A stretch of DNA of 11,155 nucleotides from Candidatus Omnitrophota bacterium (GCA_016206875.1 JACQQR010000226.1:1-11155), one strand, 5' to 3'. Shown: positions 1 through 6,744, counted from the first letter of the stretch. Program-made: numbers and translations. The notes: generated by a model not told the origin, from the letters alone.

Positions 1-3000
1 CCATAGAGGGCATCTCCCATGGAAATGGTTTTCCGGTTGTGTGTGATGATAATAAACTGCGTTAATTCGAGAAAAATTTTCAGCACAGAAAGAAACCGGT
101 CAATATTCGCCTCGTCTAAAGGCGCGTCCACTTCGTCCAAAACGCAAAAAGGAGACGGCTTGATTTTGAAAAGAGCAAATAGAAGGGCGACGGCGGTTAA
201 CGCCTTTTCTCCTCCCGAGAGGAGGCTGATTTGCTGTAATTTTTTTCCGGGCGGCCGAACCATGACTTCAATTCCTGATTCCAAGGCGTTTTCTTGATCC
301 AACAAAATCAACTCGGCATGTCCCCCTCCGAAAAGCAGGGTAAAAAATTCTTGAAAATTGATTTGAACCTTTTGGAAAGTGTCTTCAAAAAGCTTTTTAG
401 TGGTTTTGTTAATTTTTCGAATCGCGTCTAAAAGCGCATCCCGCGCCCCCGTCAGATCATTTTTTTGCGTCACCATAAAATCATAACGGGTTTTTAATTC
501 ATTGTACTCATCGACGGCGAGAAGATTCACTGCCCCGTACGATTCCACGCGCTCTTGCAGGCCTTCAATTTGAGTCGTGATTTCTTGAATAGTTTCTTCA
601 GTCATTTCCTCGAGCCCGGCCGGTTGTTTTAATTTTTCCAAATCAATTTTATAAGTCTGCCGGAGGCGATCGAAAATGGAATTTTTAGAATAGGTTGATT
701 CCATAGCTTTAAACTCCGTCTGATGTAATTCTTCCCGGGTCTTCTCTGCATGCTGCCGCCTGGTTTCAACCTCAATTTCTATACGCTCGCAAATTGCTCG
801 ATGTTCCAGAAGCTGATCTGTGCACCGGCCCAGTTCTATCTCGATTTGAGATTGAGATGCCGCCAGGGCGTCAATTTCAAGAGAAAATTTATTATTTTCT
901 TCAGTCAACAACTCAATATTTCCTTTTGCGTCTAAAATATTTTTTCGTTTTTGCTGAACACGCTGGCTTTCGGTTACAATCCCCTCCCGCACCTCTTCCA
1001 AATAAGACTTGGCCATGCTCAGTTTTTCTTTAAGCGCAATCAAACTTGTTTCTTCCCTGACCTGCTCCAGGCGAAGAGATTCTAAAGTCTGGGCACTTGC
1101 CTTTGTGAAATTGGAGAGCTCTACGGCTTGGGGCTCCAAAGCGTTTCCTTCTTCTTCCAGCGTCTGTATCCGGCCGGTTTTTTCAGAAATCGATTGCCGG
1201 ATGTCCGTTATTTCGTGTTCCGATTGAGAAGTTTCTTCATCCAGGCGATCAACGCGTTCTTGAATACGGCCGATACTTTCCTTCAATAAATCAAGCCGGC
1301 GCAGCTCCGATTCAATCTCCGTGCGTATTTTGGCCACATCTTCCTGAACTTTGAATTGGTCATGGGACATCGATGTTTTTTCTTGTTTTATAGCCTTCTC
1401 TCGTTTCTCATATTCTACAAACTGGTGTTCTAGTAAGTCCTTTTCAGCCTCAAGTTCCCGAATGGTCTCTTGAGAAAAATTTCCGCCTGCCGAAACGGGA
1501 AATGTAACCAGAGAGCCGGGGCCAAACAGCACACCCTCCCGGCTCAATACTTGTTTATTCTGAGTTATTTCGCCGATGCCCAAAGAGATCAATTGCTCTG
1601 CGCTGGCGGAAGAGATAAGAATCCCCTGAAGAATTTGCTGCGCGGAAGTCTGCGCTTCGGAAATGAGCTCCAGAGAGTCTTGAATGCTTGTCAACCGGGT
1701 TCCCTTCCACTCCAAAGGAATGCCCGGGTGCTGAACGGGCGTAACATGGGAGTGTGTAAATAAGACACTCACCGGCGAAGAAGCGCTTCTTGAAATGAGC
1801 TCTTTGAATTCAAAAAAAACGTCCACATGGACAATCAGAGCTTCCGGCGAAAGCACGGATACGAGCTGCTCCAAGACGGATTCGTGACCGGGTTTTGCGC
1901 GCACGATTTCTTTTAATAGCCAGGCATTCCCCGCCAAGCCCGAAGAAGGATCCTTGCGCTTCTCATCCAGGCGCCGGCACAAGTTGTTTGTTTCGCGAGA
2001 GGTCAAGCTTTTGGAGAGGAATTCAATTTGAACGCTGATTTCTTTCTTTTTTCCTTCTGTCCTTAAAATTCGTGAAAGAATACTTTCCAGCTCATGCTCT
2101 TTCATATGGATGTTTTCATTCACCACACCCAAAGTTTCTTCCAACAGGGATTTTTGCTCATAATTTACAACTTGCTTTTGCTCCATATTGCGTACTTCCC
2201 CCTCCAACGCGCGTACCTCATTACGCAATGTCTCTTTTTCTTTATTTTGCTGTTCACTACGGGCGCACATCGCAGCAATTCGCGACTCTAAGGAGGCCTG
2301 TTCCTGGATAAGCTTTTGCCGGATGGAATCATTTTGCGCTTGCTGTTGTCTGAACTCCGTGAGTTTGGCAAAAGAAGAGGCATGCTGCTCTTCCTGCTTG
2401 CGCAAAGTTTCCTGAATTGAAACCGTATGCTCCTGCTTGGTCGAAAGTTCAGACTGGCGCAGTACAATTTCATTTTCCTGTTTTTCTGACTCTAAGGTAA
2501 GCCGCCCCATCCGCTCTTCTGATGAGGCAATTTCGCTTTCGGCGTCCAACCATTGATTTTTAAGGGAACCGACACGCTCTACATTAAAATAAATTTTGTC
2601 GCGCAAAGAACCCGTCTGGGTAGAAAGTTCGATTTTTTTCAATTCTCCCCGATTCACCTCAGATTCAAGCAGGCGTATTTTCTCACGGTTTTGTTTTAGG
2701 ACCTCTGATTGTTGGGAAAAATCCTTCTCCAGTTTCTCACATTCTTGGGCAAGTTCCGCTTTTTGCCGTCCCAGTTCTTTTTGACGGGTTTCTATATTAG
2801 CGAGCTGCCAAAAGGCTTTTTGCGCTTCCAGTTGCTTTAAAGTTTCAAATTGCTCCCGATATTTTTCGGCCCGTTTCGCCTGGCGCTCGGCATACTTAAT
2901 ATTTTTCTCCACCTCGGCAATGATATCGGCGAGCCGCAATAGGTTTTCTTCCGTTTTACCTAACTTTTTTAAGGCCTCATCTTTTTTGGATTTGAATTTG

Positions 3001-3503
3001 GAAATGCCTGCGGCTTCTTCGATTAAGAAACGTCTTTCCTCCGGATCAGCTTGAAGAATGTAGTCGATTCTTCCCTGCTCAATCATCGAATAAGAATTGG
3101 AGCCGATGCCGGTATCCAGAATTAAATCCTGAACGTCTTTAAATCGGCAAGAAGTTTTATTGATAAAGTATTCGCTTTCACCGGTGCGGTACATTTTGCG
3201 GGAGAGCACCACTTCTTCATATTCAATGGGTAAGATTTTTCGGGAATTATCGATGGTGAGATGCACTTCACAGAAGCCAAGTGATTTTCGAATGTCGGTG
3301 CCGCTGAAAATCACATCCTCCATTTTGGAGCCGCGCAGCATCTTGGCGCTTCGCTCGCCCAACACCCAGCGAATGGAGTCGGAAATATTGCTTTTGCCGC
3401 AGCCGTTCGGGCCCACAACGCAGGTTACGCCCGGTTCAAAAACAATTTCCGTACGGTCGGCAAAAGACTTAAATCCAAAGATTTCGATTTTCTTAAGGCT
3501 CAT
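1..3503 (-). CDS. smc: Chromosome partition protein SMC (C-terminus cut by window edge)
   Basis: SMC is the ATPase of the bacterial condensin that compacts and helps segregate the chromosome, normally with ScpA and ScpB. I translated this frame through the window: it is open from ATG at 3503 to the left edge, 1167 whole codons. Visible parts: N-terminal ATPase lobe with Walker A GPNGCGKS (residues 31-38), the conserved FLIEEAAGISKFK stretch near 160-170, a long Glu/Lys/Gln-rich coiled coil, a hinge at about 515-670, the returning coiled coil, the GAVNLLAVDEY segment (990-1000), the ABC signature LSGGEKALTA (1095-1104), and Walker B VLDEVD with D1123 and E1124. The sequence stops at the MGDALYG stretch, so only about 15-20 residues should be missing. 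The hinge is divergent from textbook SMCs. The ATG is the only possible start downstream of an in-frame TAG, and it has no Shine-Dalgarno. Family identity is certain. Confidence 0.97.
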   Translation of the reverse strand, partial: MSLKKIEIFGFKSFADRTEIVFEPGVTCVVGPNGCGKSNISDSIRWVLGERSAKMLRGSKMEDVIFSGTDIRKSLGFCEVHLTIDNSRKILPIEYEEVVLSRKMYRTGESEYFINKTSCRFKDVQDLILDTGIGSNSYSMIEQGRIDYILQADPEERRFLIEEAAGISKFKSKKDEALKKLGKTEENLLRLADIIAEVEKNIKYAERQAKRAEKYREQFETLKQLEAQKAFWQLANIETRQKELGRQKAELAQECEKLEKDFSQQSEVLKQNREKIRLLESEVNRGELKKIELSTQTGSLRDKIYFNVERVGSLKNQWLDAESEIASSEERMGRLTLESEKQENEIVLRQSELSTKQEHTVSIQETLRKQEEQHASSFAKLTEFRQQQAQNDSIRQKLIQEQASLESRIAAMCARSEQQNKEKETLRNEVRALEGEVRNMEQKQVVNYEQKSLLEETLGVVNENIHMKEHELESILSRILRTEGKKKEISVQIEFLSKSLTSRETNNLCRRLDEKRKDPSSGLAGNAWLLKEIVRAKPGHESVLEQLVSVLSPEALIVHVDVFFEFKELISRSASSPVSVLFTHSHVTPVQHPGIPLEWKGTRLTSIQDSLELISEAQTSAQQILQGILISSASAEQLISLGIGEITQNKQVLSREGVLFGPGSLVTFPVSAGGNFSQETIRELEAEKDLLEHQFVEYEKREKAIKQEKTSMSHDQFKVQEDVAKIRTEIESELRRLDLLKESIGRIQERVDRLDEETSQSEHEITDIRQSISEKTGRIQTLEEEGNALEPQAVELSNFTKASAQTLESLRLEQVREETSLIALKEKLSMAKSYLEEVREGIVTESQRVQQKRKNILDAKGNIELLTEENNKFSLEIDALAASQSQIEIELGRCTDQLLEHRAICERIEIEVETRRQHAEKTREELHQTEFKAMESTYSKNSIFDRLRQTYKIDLEKLKQPAGLEEMTEETIQEITTQIEGLQERVESYGAVNLLAVDEYNELKTRYDFMVTQKNDLTGARDALLDAIRKINKTTKKLFEDTFQKVQINFQEFFTLLFGGGHAELILLDQENALESGIEVMVRPPGKKLQQISLLSGGEKALTAVALLFALFKIKPSPFCVLDEVDAPLDEANIDRFLSVLKIFLELTQFIIITHNRKTISMGDALY

Positions 3504-3510
3504 GGCAAGG

Positions 3511-3540
3511 ATTCTAACATTCTATGGAGTAGAGAGTCAA
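3511..3540 (-). promoter_or_regulatory. Predicted smc promoter with extended -10, possibly giving a leaderless mRNA
   Basis: On the minus strand TTGACT (3535-3540) is followed after 18 bases by TAGAAT (3511-3516), and TG plus one base precedes the -10, giving the extended form TGTTAGAAT. Each hexamer matches the sigma-70 consensus at five of six positions. A start 6-8 bases downstream of the -10 would fall at about 3505-3503, that is on or next to the A of the smc ATG. No purine-rich ribosome site lies before the ATG. Both facts fit a leaderless smc transcript. This is a prediction from sequence alone. Confidence 0.5.
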
Positions 3541-3581
3541 AATAAATGGAGGATTTTACAAAACGTGAAAAACAGGGTGTT

Positions 3582-4001
3582 TTAGCCTTCTAATTTTTTT
3601 AAAAATCCGGCGGTGGTATATACAAGGATAGAGCATTGTTCAAAGTCTTTATCATTGGATACAATGGGGATGTTCTCCTTAAGAGCTAAAGCCGCCAAAT
3701 GAATATCATCCGGATCTCTTCCTTGTAAGAGTTTCTCTGCTTGAGCCCAATAATTTTTATAATACTTTTCCGGAAAAGATTCCATGGGCAGCATCTTCAA
3801 CTGCCACAATAAAGCGGTCTCATTCATTCGATATTTAGAAGAAAAGTAGGGCAAATATTCTTCCACTTCCTTCATGTTGAACTCGGTTGTTATCGGGAGG
3901 ATGTCGGGATGTGTAAAAATACGAAGCGCAGACTTGCCAATCACTGCCGAAAGAACGACATTGCTATCTACGGCGGCTTTTTTTAAATCTATGGAAATCA
4001 T
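3582..4001 (-). CDS. PIN-domain ribonuclease, probable type II toxin (VapC-like)
   Basis: This 139-residue protein has the layout of a PIN domain. There is an early acidic residue in AVDSNVVLSAVIG (D12), a middle glutamate cluster in FNMKEVEEYLP (E45, E47, E48), the RDPDDIHLAALAL motif (D98, D99), and SNDKDF near the end (D117, D119). PIN proteins of toxin-antitoxin pairs are Mg2+-dependent RNases that cut tRNA, rRNA or mRNA when freed from their antitoxin; the target here cannot be read from sequence. All expected acidic positions are present, so it looks intact. Its start overlaps the end of the upstream antitoxin gene by 38 bases, suggesting translational coupling, and the ATG at 4001 places D12 where PIN domains usually have their first aspartate. 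A later start would remove this residue. It could instead be a PIN nuclease with a housekeeping role, but the partner gene makes a toxin much more likely. Confidence 0.85.
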   Translation of the reverse strand: MISIDLKKAAVDSNVVLSAVIGKSALRIFTHPDILPITTEFNMKEVEEYLPYFSSKYRMNETALLWQLKMLPMESFPEKYYKNYWAQAEKLLQGRDPDDIHLAALALKENIPIVSNDKDFEQCSILVYTTAGFLKKLEG

Positions 4002-4230
4002 CCAAAACTTCTTTCTCTTGAATCTTCTTTACCTCTAATCGTTCTGCAATATTTGCGCCCAGCGTTGACACAAATTCTCTTTTTAACTCAATAGGAATGT
4101 CCTGAGAATCTACCGGAAAAGGCAAAAAACAACCGACCATTTTTCCACTTTTAGTCACAAGCACCATCTCTCCTCTGCGTGTAAAATTGGAAATCCCACT
4201 GCGAAACTGCCGAATGGATGCTAGTTTCAT
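3964..4230 (-). CDS. Phd/YefM-type antitoxin and autorepressor
   Basis: This 88-residue protein begins MKLASIRQFRSGISNF, followed by a short basic turn, then MVLVTKSGKMVGCFLP (about residues 22-37). This is the usual pattern of Phd/YefM antitoxins: an N-terminal DNA-binding fold in which a helix is followed by the VxITRxGKPVAVLxP strand pair. The C-terminal half (about 45-88) is charged, probably the flexible part that wraps the toxin, and ends in the basic tail KKSRRR. It lies directly upstream of the PIN gene and overlaps it by 38 bases, the usual antitoxin-first order. It has a strong Shine-Dalgarno, GAGGGG (4237-4242), six bases before the ATG, plus its own promoter and a palindrome that is probably its operator. 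Phd-type antitoxins paired with PIN toxins are known, so the mixed pairing is not odd. Family assignment rests on motif recognition. Confidence 0.8.
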   Translation of the reverse strand: MKLASIRQFRSGISNFTRRGEMVLVTKSGKMVGCFLPFPVDSQDIPIELKREFVSTLGANIAERLEVKKIQEKEVLDDFHRFKKSRRR

Positions 4231-4255
4231 CGTTTACCCCTCACTTTCTAAGATA

Positions 4256-4284
4256 AAGATAACAGAGCAGTTTAAATGTGTCAA
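4256..4284 (-). promoter_or_regulatory. Promoter of the toxin-antitoxin module
   Basis: On the minus strand a perfect TTGACA (-35, 4279-4284) is separated by exactly 17 bases from TATCTT (-10, 4256-4261). Transcription should start near 4249, giving a leader of about 20 bases that contains the GAGGGG ribosome site. This is the best-matching sigma-70 promoter I see in the window, and it makes the module transcriptionally independent of the fab operon upstream. Confidence 0.7.
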
Positions 4285-4287
4285 GTT

Positions 4288-4299
4288 TTGTGTACACAA
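4288..4299. promoter_or_regulatory. Perfect 12-base palindrome, probable antitoxin operator
   Basis: TTGTGTACACAA is its own reverse complement and lies three bases upstream of the -35 box of the toxin-antitoxin promoter. The core hexamer TGTACA is, as I recall, the core of the operator bound by YefM-YoeB, a relative of this antitoxin. Position and symmetry fit an autorepression site that a dimeric antitoxin, alone or with toxin, would bind to block RNA polymerase. Binding is inferred; the palindrome is seen directly. Confidence 0.65.
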
Positions 4300-4317
4300 C
4301 TTTTCAAGACACTCGAT

Positions 4318-4346
4318 TCCCCGGGTTATTCCCGCGCTGACGGGGA
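4318..4346. repeat. Imperfect hairpin downstream of fabF
   Basis: TCCCCG (4318-4323) pairs with CGGGGA (4341-4346). Inside, CGGG (4322-4325) and CCCG (4331-4334) can form a competing small stem around TTATT. The element lies 14 bases past the fabF stop and upstream of the toxin-antitoxin promoter, so it could mark the 3' end of the fab operon mRNA. No run of T follows on the minus strand, so it is not a standard intrinsic terminator. Its outer arms resemble those of the hairpin in front of acpP, so both may be decayed copies of one dispersed palindromic repeat. Confidence 0.35.
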
Positions 4347-4359
4347 TCACGCAGTGTTG

Positions 4360-5604
4360 TTACTCGCGGAACTTGCGGATGCAGAGTGTGGCGTTGTGGC
4401 CGCCGAAACCGAGGGAATTGCTTAGGCAAATGTCTAAGCTGGCTTTGCGGGCTTGGTTGGGAACATAATCCAGATCACATTCAGGGTCAGGATGGTGGAG
4501 GTTAATGGTGGGCGGGATGAGAGAATCTTGTATGGCCTTGCAGCAGATAATGGCTTCGATACTTCCGGCGGCCCCGAGCAAGTGTCCGGTCATGGATTTG
4601 GTGGAACTGACTGGCACTTTTTTGGCTATATCCAAACCCAAGGCACCTTTAATCGCGATGGTTTCTACCCTATCGTTCATCGGAGTGGCAGTTCCGTGGG
4701 CATTGATATAGCTGATTTCAGAAGGGGTTACACCGGCATCCCTCATCGCTCGTATCATGCTTTGCGTGCCCCCTTCCCCTTTTGGATCCGGGGCTGTGAT
4801 ATGAGAGGCATCAGAGGTCATACCGTAACCTGAAATTTCCGCATAAATCCTTGCGCCTCGTTTTTTGGCATGCTCCAACTCTTCAAGCACAAGAATGCCG
4901 CAGCCTTCTCCCATCACAAAACCGTCCCGTGTAGCATCGAACGGCCTGCTGGCGCTTTCCGGCGTGTCATTCAGGCAGGAAAGCGCCTTGAGTGCGGCAA
5001 ATCCGCCGAAACCCAGCGGTGTGATGCACGCCTCAGAGCCTCCGGAAATCATAATATCCGCTTCGCCCCTTTGTATAATTTTAAAGGCGTCTCCCGTGGC
5101 ATGCGCGCCCGTGGCGCAGGCAGTGGCCACGCAGCTATTCGGTCCTTTTAAATTGAACGCGATAGAAACTTTTCCCGCCGCCATGTTGACAATGAGCATA
5201 GGGATAAAAAAAGGAGAGATGCGATCCGGCCCTTTATCTAAAAGAACCTGGTGTTGCTCTTCAATGGTGTGAAGACCTCCGATGCCCGATCCGATAAAGA
5301 CACCGCACATGGAAGTATCTTCTTTGGAAAAATCAAGCCGCGAGTCTTTAACGGCCATGTCGCTGGCCGCTAAAGCAAATTGTACGAACCGATCCGTTTT
5401 TTTTCTTTCTTTAGCGGAGATCCATACGGAGGGATCAAAATTTTTTACTTCAGCGGCAACTTTGGATGGGAACTTATCCGGATCCACTTGAGTTACGGTC
5501 CCCGTTCCGCTTTTTCCGTGCGTAAGCGAGTGCCAAAACTCATCCACTGTATTGCCCACAGGACTGATGACGCCTATTCCTGTAACGACCACCCTGCGTT
5601 TCAT
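4360..5604 (-). CDS. fabF: Beta-ketoacyl-ACP synthase II (KAS II)
   Basis: FabF condenses malonyl-ACP with growing acyl-ACP in the elongation cycle of cytosolic type II fatty-acid synthesis. The 414 residues match the usual length. The thiolase-fold active site is complete: nucleophile C163 in TACATG, H303 in NAHGTATP, K336 and H341 in the STKSMTGH-LLGAAG stretch, and the gatekeeper F400 in GFGGHN. The N-terminus MKRRVVVTGIGVISPVG is typical and supports the ATG at 5604. The gene follows acpP after 27 bases and is the last gene of the operon; acpP-fabF adjacency is common in bacteria. The bases before the ATG are pyrimidine-rich and hold no Shine-Dalgarno, so translation may depend on reinitiation from acpP or on an SD-independent route. 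A Cys163-His-His triad identifies KAS I/II rather than FabH; the FabF rather than FabB call rests on overall resemblance. Confidence 0.96.
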   Translation of the reverse strand: MKRRVVVTGIGVISPVGNTVDEFWHSLTHGKSGTGTVTQVDPDKFPSKVAAEVKNFDPSVWISAKERKKTDRFVQFALAASDMAVKDSRLDFSKEDTSMCGVFIGSGIGGLHTIEEQHQVLLDKGPDRISPFFIPMLIVNMAAGKVSIAFNLKGPNSCVATACATGAHATGDAFKIIQRGEADIMISGGSEACITPLGFGGFAALKALSCLNDTPESASRPFDATRDGFVMGEGCGILVLEELEHAKKRGARIYAEISGYGMTSDASHITAPDPKGEGGTQSMIRAMRDAGVTPSEISYINAHGTATPMNDRVETIAIKGALGLDIAKKVPVSSTKSMTGHLLGAAGSIEAIICCKAIQDSLIPPTINLHHPDPECDLDYVPNQARKASLDICLSNSLGFGGHNATLCIRKFRE

Positions 5605-5631
5605 AAGAAGGAATTCAAACTGTTGAATGCA

Positions 5632-5874
5632 TTATTTTTTGTTTTTTGCTTTTTCTTCAACGTATTTAATTGCATCACCGACGGTAGTAATTTTTTCCGC
5701 GTCTTCATCCGGGATTTCCACGCCAAATTCCTCTTCCAAGGCCATAACCAATTCTACGGTATCCAGAGAATCCGCCCCCAAATCATCCACAAAGGAAGCT
5801 TCCGGTGTGACTTCTTCGGGTTTTACGCCTAATTGCTCCACAATAATTTCAGTGATCTTATCTTGAACTGCCAT
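5632..5874 (-). CDS. acpP: Acyl carrier protein
   Basis: This is the small acidic carrier that holds the growing acyl chain as a thioester on 4'-phosphopantetheine. The 80 residues contain the attachment motif GADSLD with the modified serine at S36, the preceding FVDDL, and the acidic helix LVMALEEEFGVEIPDEDAEKI that docks the Fab enzymes. The tail ends in lysines (EEKAKNKK). The start has the strongest ribosome site in the cluster, AAGGAGG (5884-5890), nine bases from the ATG, in line with the high level of ACP that cells need. A 116-base gap separates it from fabG and contains a stable hairpin at 5938-5958; I found no convincing promoter in that gap. The prosthetic group comes from CoA, whose synthesis involves CoaD at the head of this cluster. 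Confidence 0.98.
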   Translation of the reverse strand: MAVQDKITEIIVEQLGVKPEEVTPEASFVDDLGADSLDTVELVMALEEEFGVEIPDEDAEKITTVGDAIKYVEEKAKNKK

Positions 5875-5883
5875 CGGGTGATT

Positions 5884-5890
5884 CCTCCTT
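5884..5890 (-). promoter_or_regulatory. Strong Shine-Dalgarno of acpP
   Basis: AAGGAGG on the minus strand, nine bases before the acpP ATG, is a full match to the anti-Shine-Dalgarno core. It contrasts with the SD-less starts of fabF, fabH and smc and may set the high translation of ACP relative to its operon partners. Confidence 0.8.
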
Positions 5891-5937
5891 AATTGGATGT
5901 TTATCCCGGGGTTGACCTAGGACCTGTTTAAAATTGG

Positions 5938-5958
5938 ATCCCCGTTTTTTACGGGGAT
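5938..5958. repeat. Strong hairpin in the fabG-acpP gap
   Basis: ATCCCCGT (5938-5945) and ACGGGGAT (5951-5958) are perfect 8-base arms around a 5-base loop. In the minus-strand transcript the loop is AAAAA, and the 3' side continues CCAATTTTAAAC, only a weak T stretch. It lies 64 bases upstream of the acpP ATG and 32 bases past the fabG stop. Possible roles are a leaky terminator or a processing/stabilising structure at the 5' end of an acpP-fabF segment. The GGGGAT arm also recalls common dispersed palindromes. The structure is certain at sequence level; the role is not. Confidence 0.6.
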
Positions 5959-5990
5959 GAGCGCGGCCGAACAAACACCGGCCCCCTCAC

Positions 5991-6731
5991 TTACATCAAC
6001 ATACCGCCGTCTACTTGAATAACCTGTCCTGTAATATAACTGGAATATTTGGAAGCCAAAAACAGGGCTACATGAGCCACATCCTCAGGATTTCCGAGAC
6101 GTTCAAGAGGAATCTGAGCCAGCATTAAATTGCGTATATCCTCTGATAATTTATCCGTCATTGCAGTTTTGATAAAACCGGGCGCAATGGCGTTTACGTT
6201 AATTCCTCTTTTGCAAAGTTCTTTGGCCGTCGACTTGGTCAGACCAATCACTCCGGCTTTAGAAGCTCCGTAGTTGGCTTGACCCGCATTTCCCATCAAT
6301 CCGATGATCGACGCAATATTGATAATCCTGCCCGACCGCTGCTTCATCATGATTTTCGCAACGGCTTTTGTAAAAAGAAACGTTCCCTTGAGGTTGATGC
6401 TCAGCACTAAATCCCAATCTTCTTCGGACATGCGGACAAGGAGATTGTCCCGGGTGATGCCCGCGTTGTTGACGAGTATATCGATACGACCCATAGTGTC
6501 AACACATTTTTTGACCGTTTCATCCACTTGCGCGGATTGAGTGACATTGGCTTGGATTTCCAAACATTTTACGCCCAAAGATTCGATTTCAGAGCGGGTT
6601 TTTGCCAGATTTTGCTCGTTCAAATCCACGAGCGCAACGTGTGAACCCTCTTTTGCAAACAACAAAGCGATTTCTTTTCCGATTCCCTGCGCGCTACCGG
6701 TGATCAAAGACACCTGATCTTTTAAAAGCAT
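5991..6731 (-). CDS. fabG: 3-oxoacyl-ACP reductase
   Basis: FabG reduces 3-oxoacyl-ACP to 3-hydroxyacyl-ACP with NADPH, the first reduction of each elongation round. The 246 residues form a classical short-chain dehydrogenase: cofactor motif TGSAQGIG (11-18), NNAG (88-91), catalytic tetrad N113, S141, Y154 and K158 (YGASK), PGFIKTAM after the active site, and the terminal GQVIQVDGGMLM typical of FabG. The frame is open 18 codons further upstream, but that extension overlaps fabD. The ATG at 6731 has AAGGAG (6741-6746) nine bases before it and starts with the family-like MLLKDQVSLITG, so it is chosen. The ribosome site overlaps the fabD stop codon, with a gap of 13 bases between the genes. Confidence 0.96.
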   Translation of the reverse strand: MLLKDQVSLITGSAQGIGKEIALLFAKEGSHVALVDLNEQNLAKTRSEIESLGVKCLEIQANVTQSAQVDETVKKCVDTMGRIDILVNNAGITRDNLLVRMSEEDWDLVLSINLKGTFLFTKAVAKIMMKQRSGRIINIASIIGLMGNAGQANYGASKAGVIGLTKSTAKELCKRGINVNAIAPGFIKTAMTDKLSEDIRNLMLAQIPLERLGNPEDVAHVALFLASKYSSYITGQVIQVDGGMLM

Positions 6732-6744
6732 GATATGCGTCTCC

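Noticed and set aside
1..3503. smc as a broken gene, because no closed minus-strand frame ends inside the window
   Set aside because: Codon-by-codon reading shows an uninterrupted frame from 3503 to the window edge; the stop simply lies outside.
3569..3583. AAAACA-GGG-TGTTTT hairpin at the end of the PIN gene as a terminator
   Set aside because: The stem is six mostly A/T pairs around a three-base loop and overlaps the PIN stop codon. It is too weak to call an intrinsic terminator.
4865..5272. Open frame of 135 codons on the plus strand inside fabF
   Set aside because: It is antisense to a fully conserved fabF, has no recognisable motif and no good ribosome site. Similar antisense frames occur over smc, plsX and fabH and reflect codon bias.
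5908..5928. CCTAGG-centred near-palindrome in the acpP leader as a FapR-like operator
   Set aside because: The ACCTAG core is suggestive, but the flanking arms do not fit the FapR consensus as I remember it, and no promoter hexamers accompany it.
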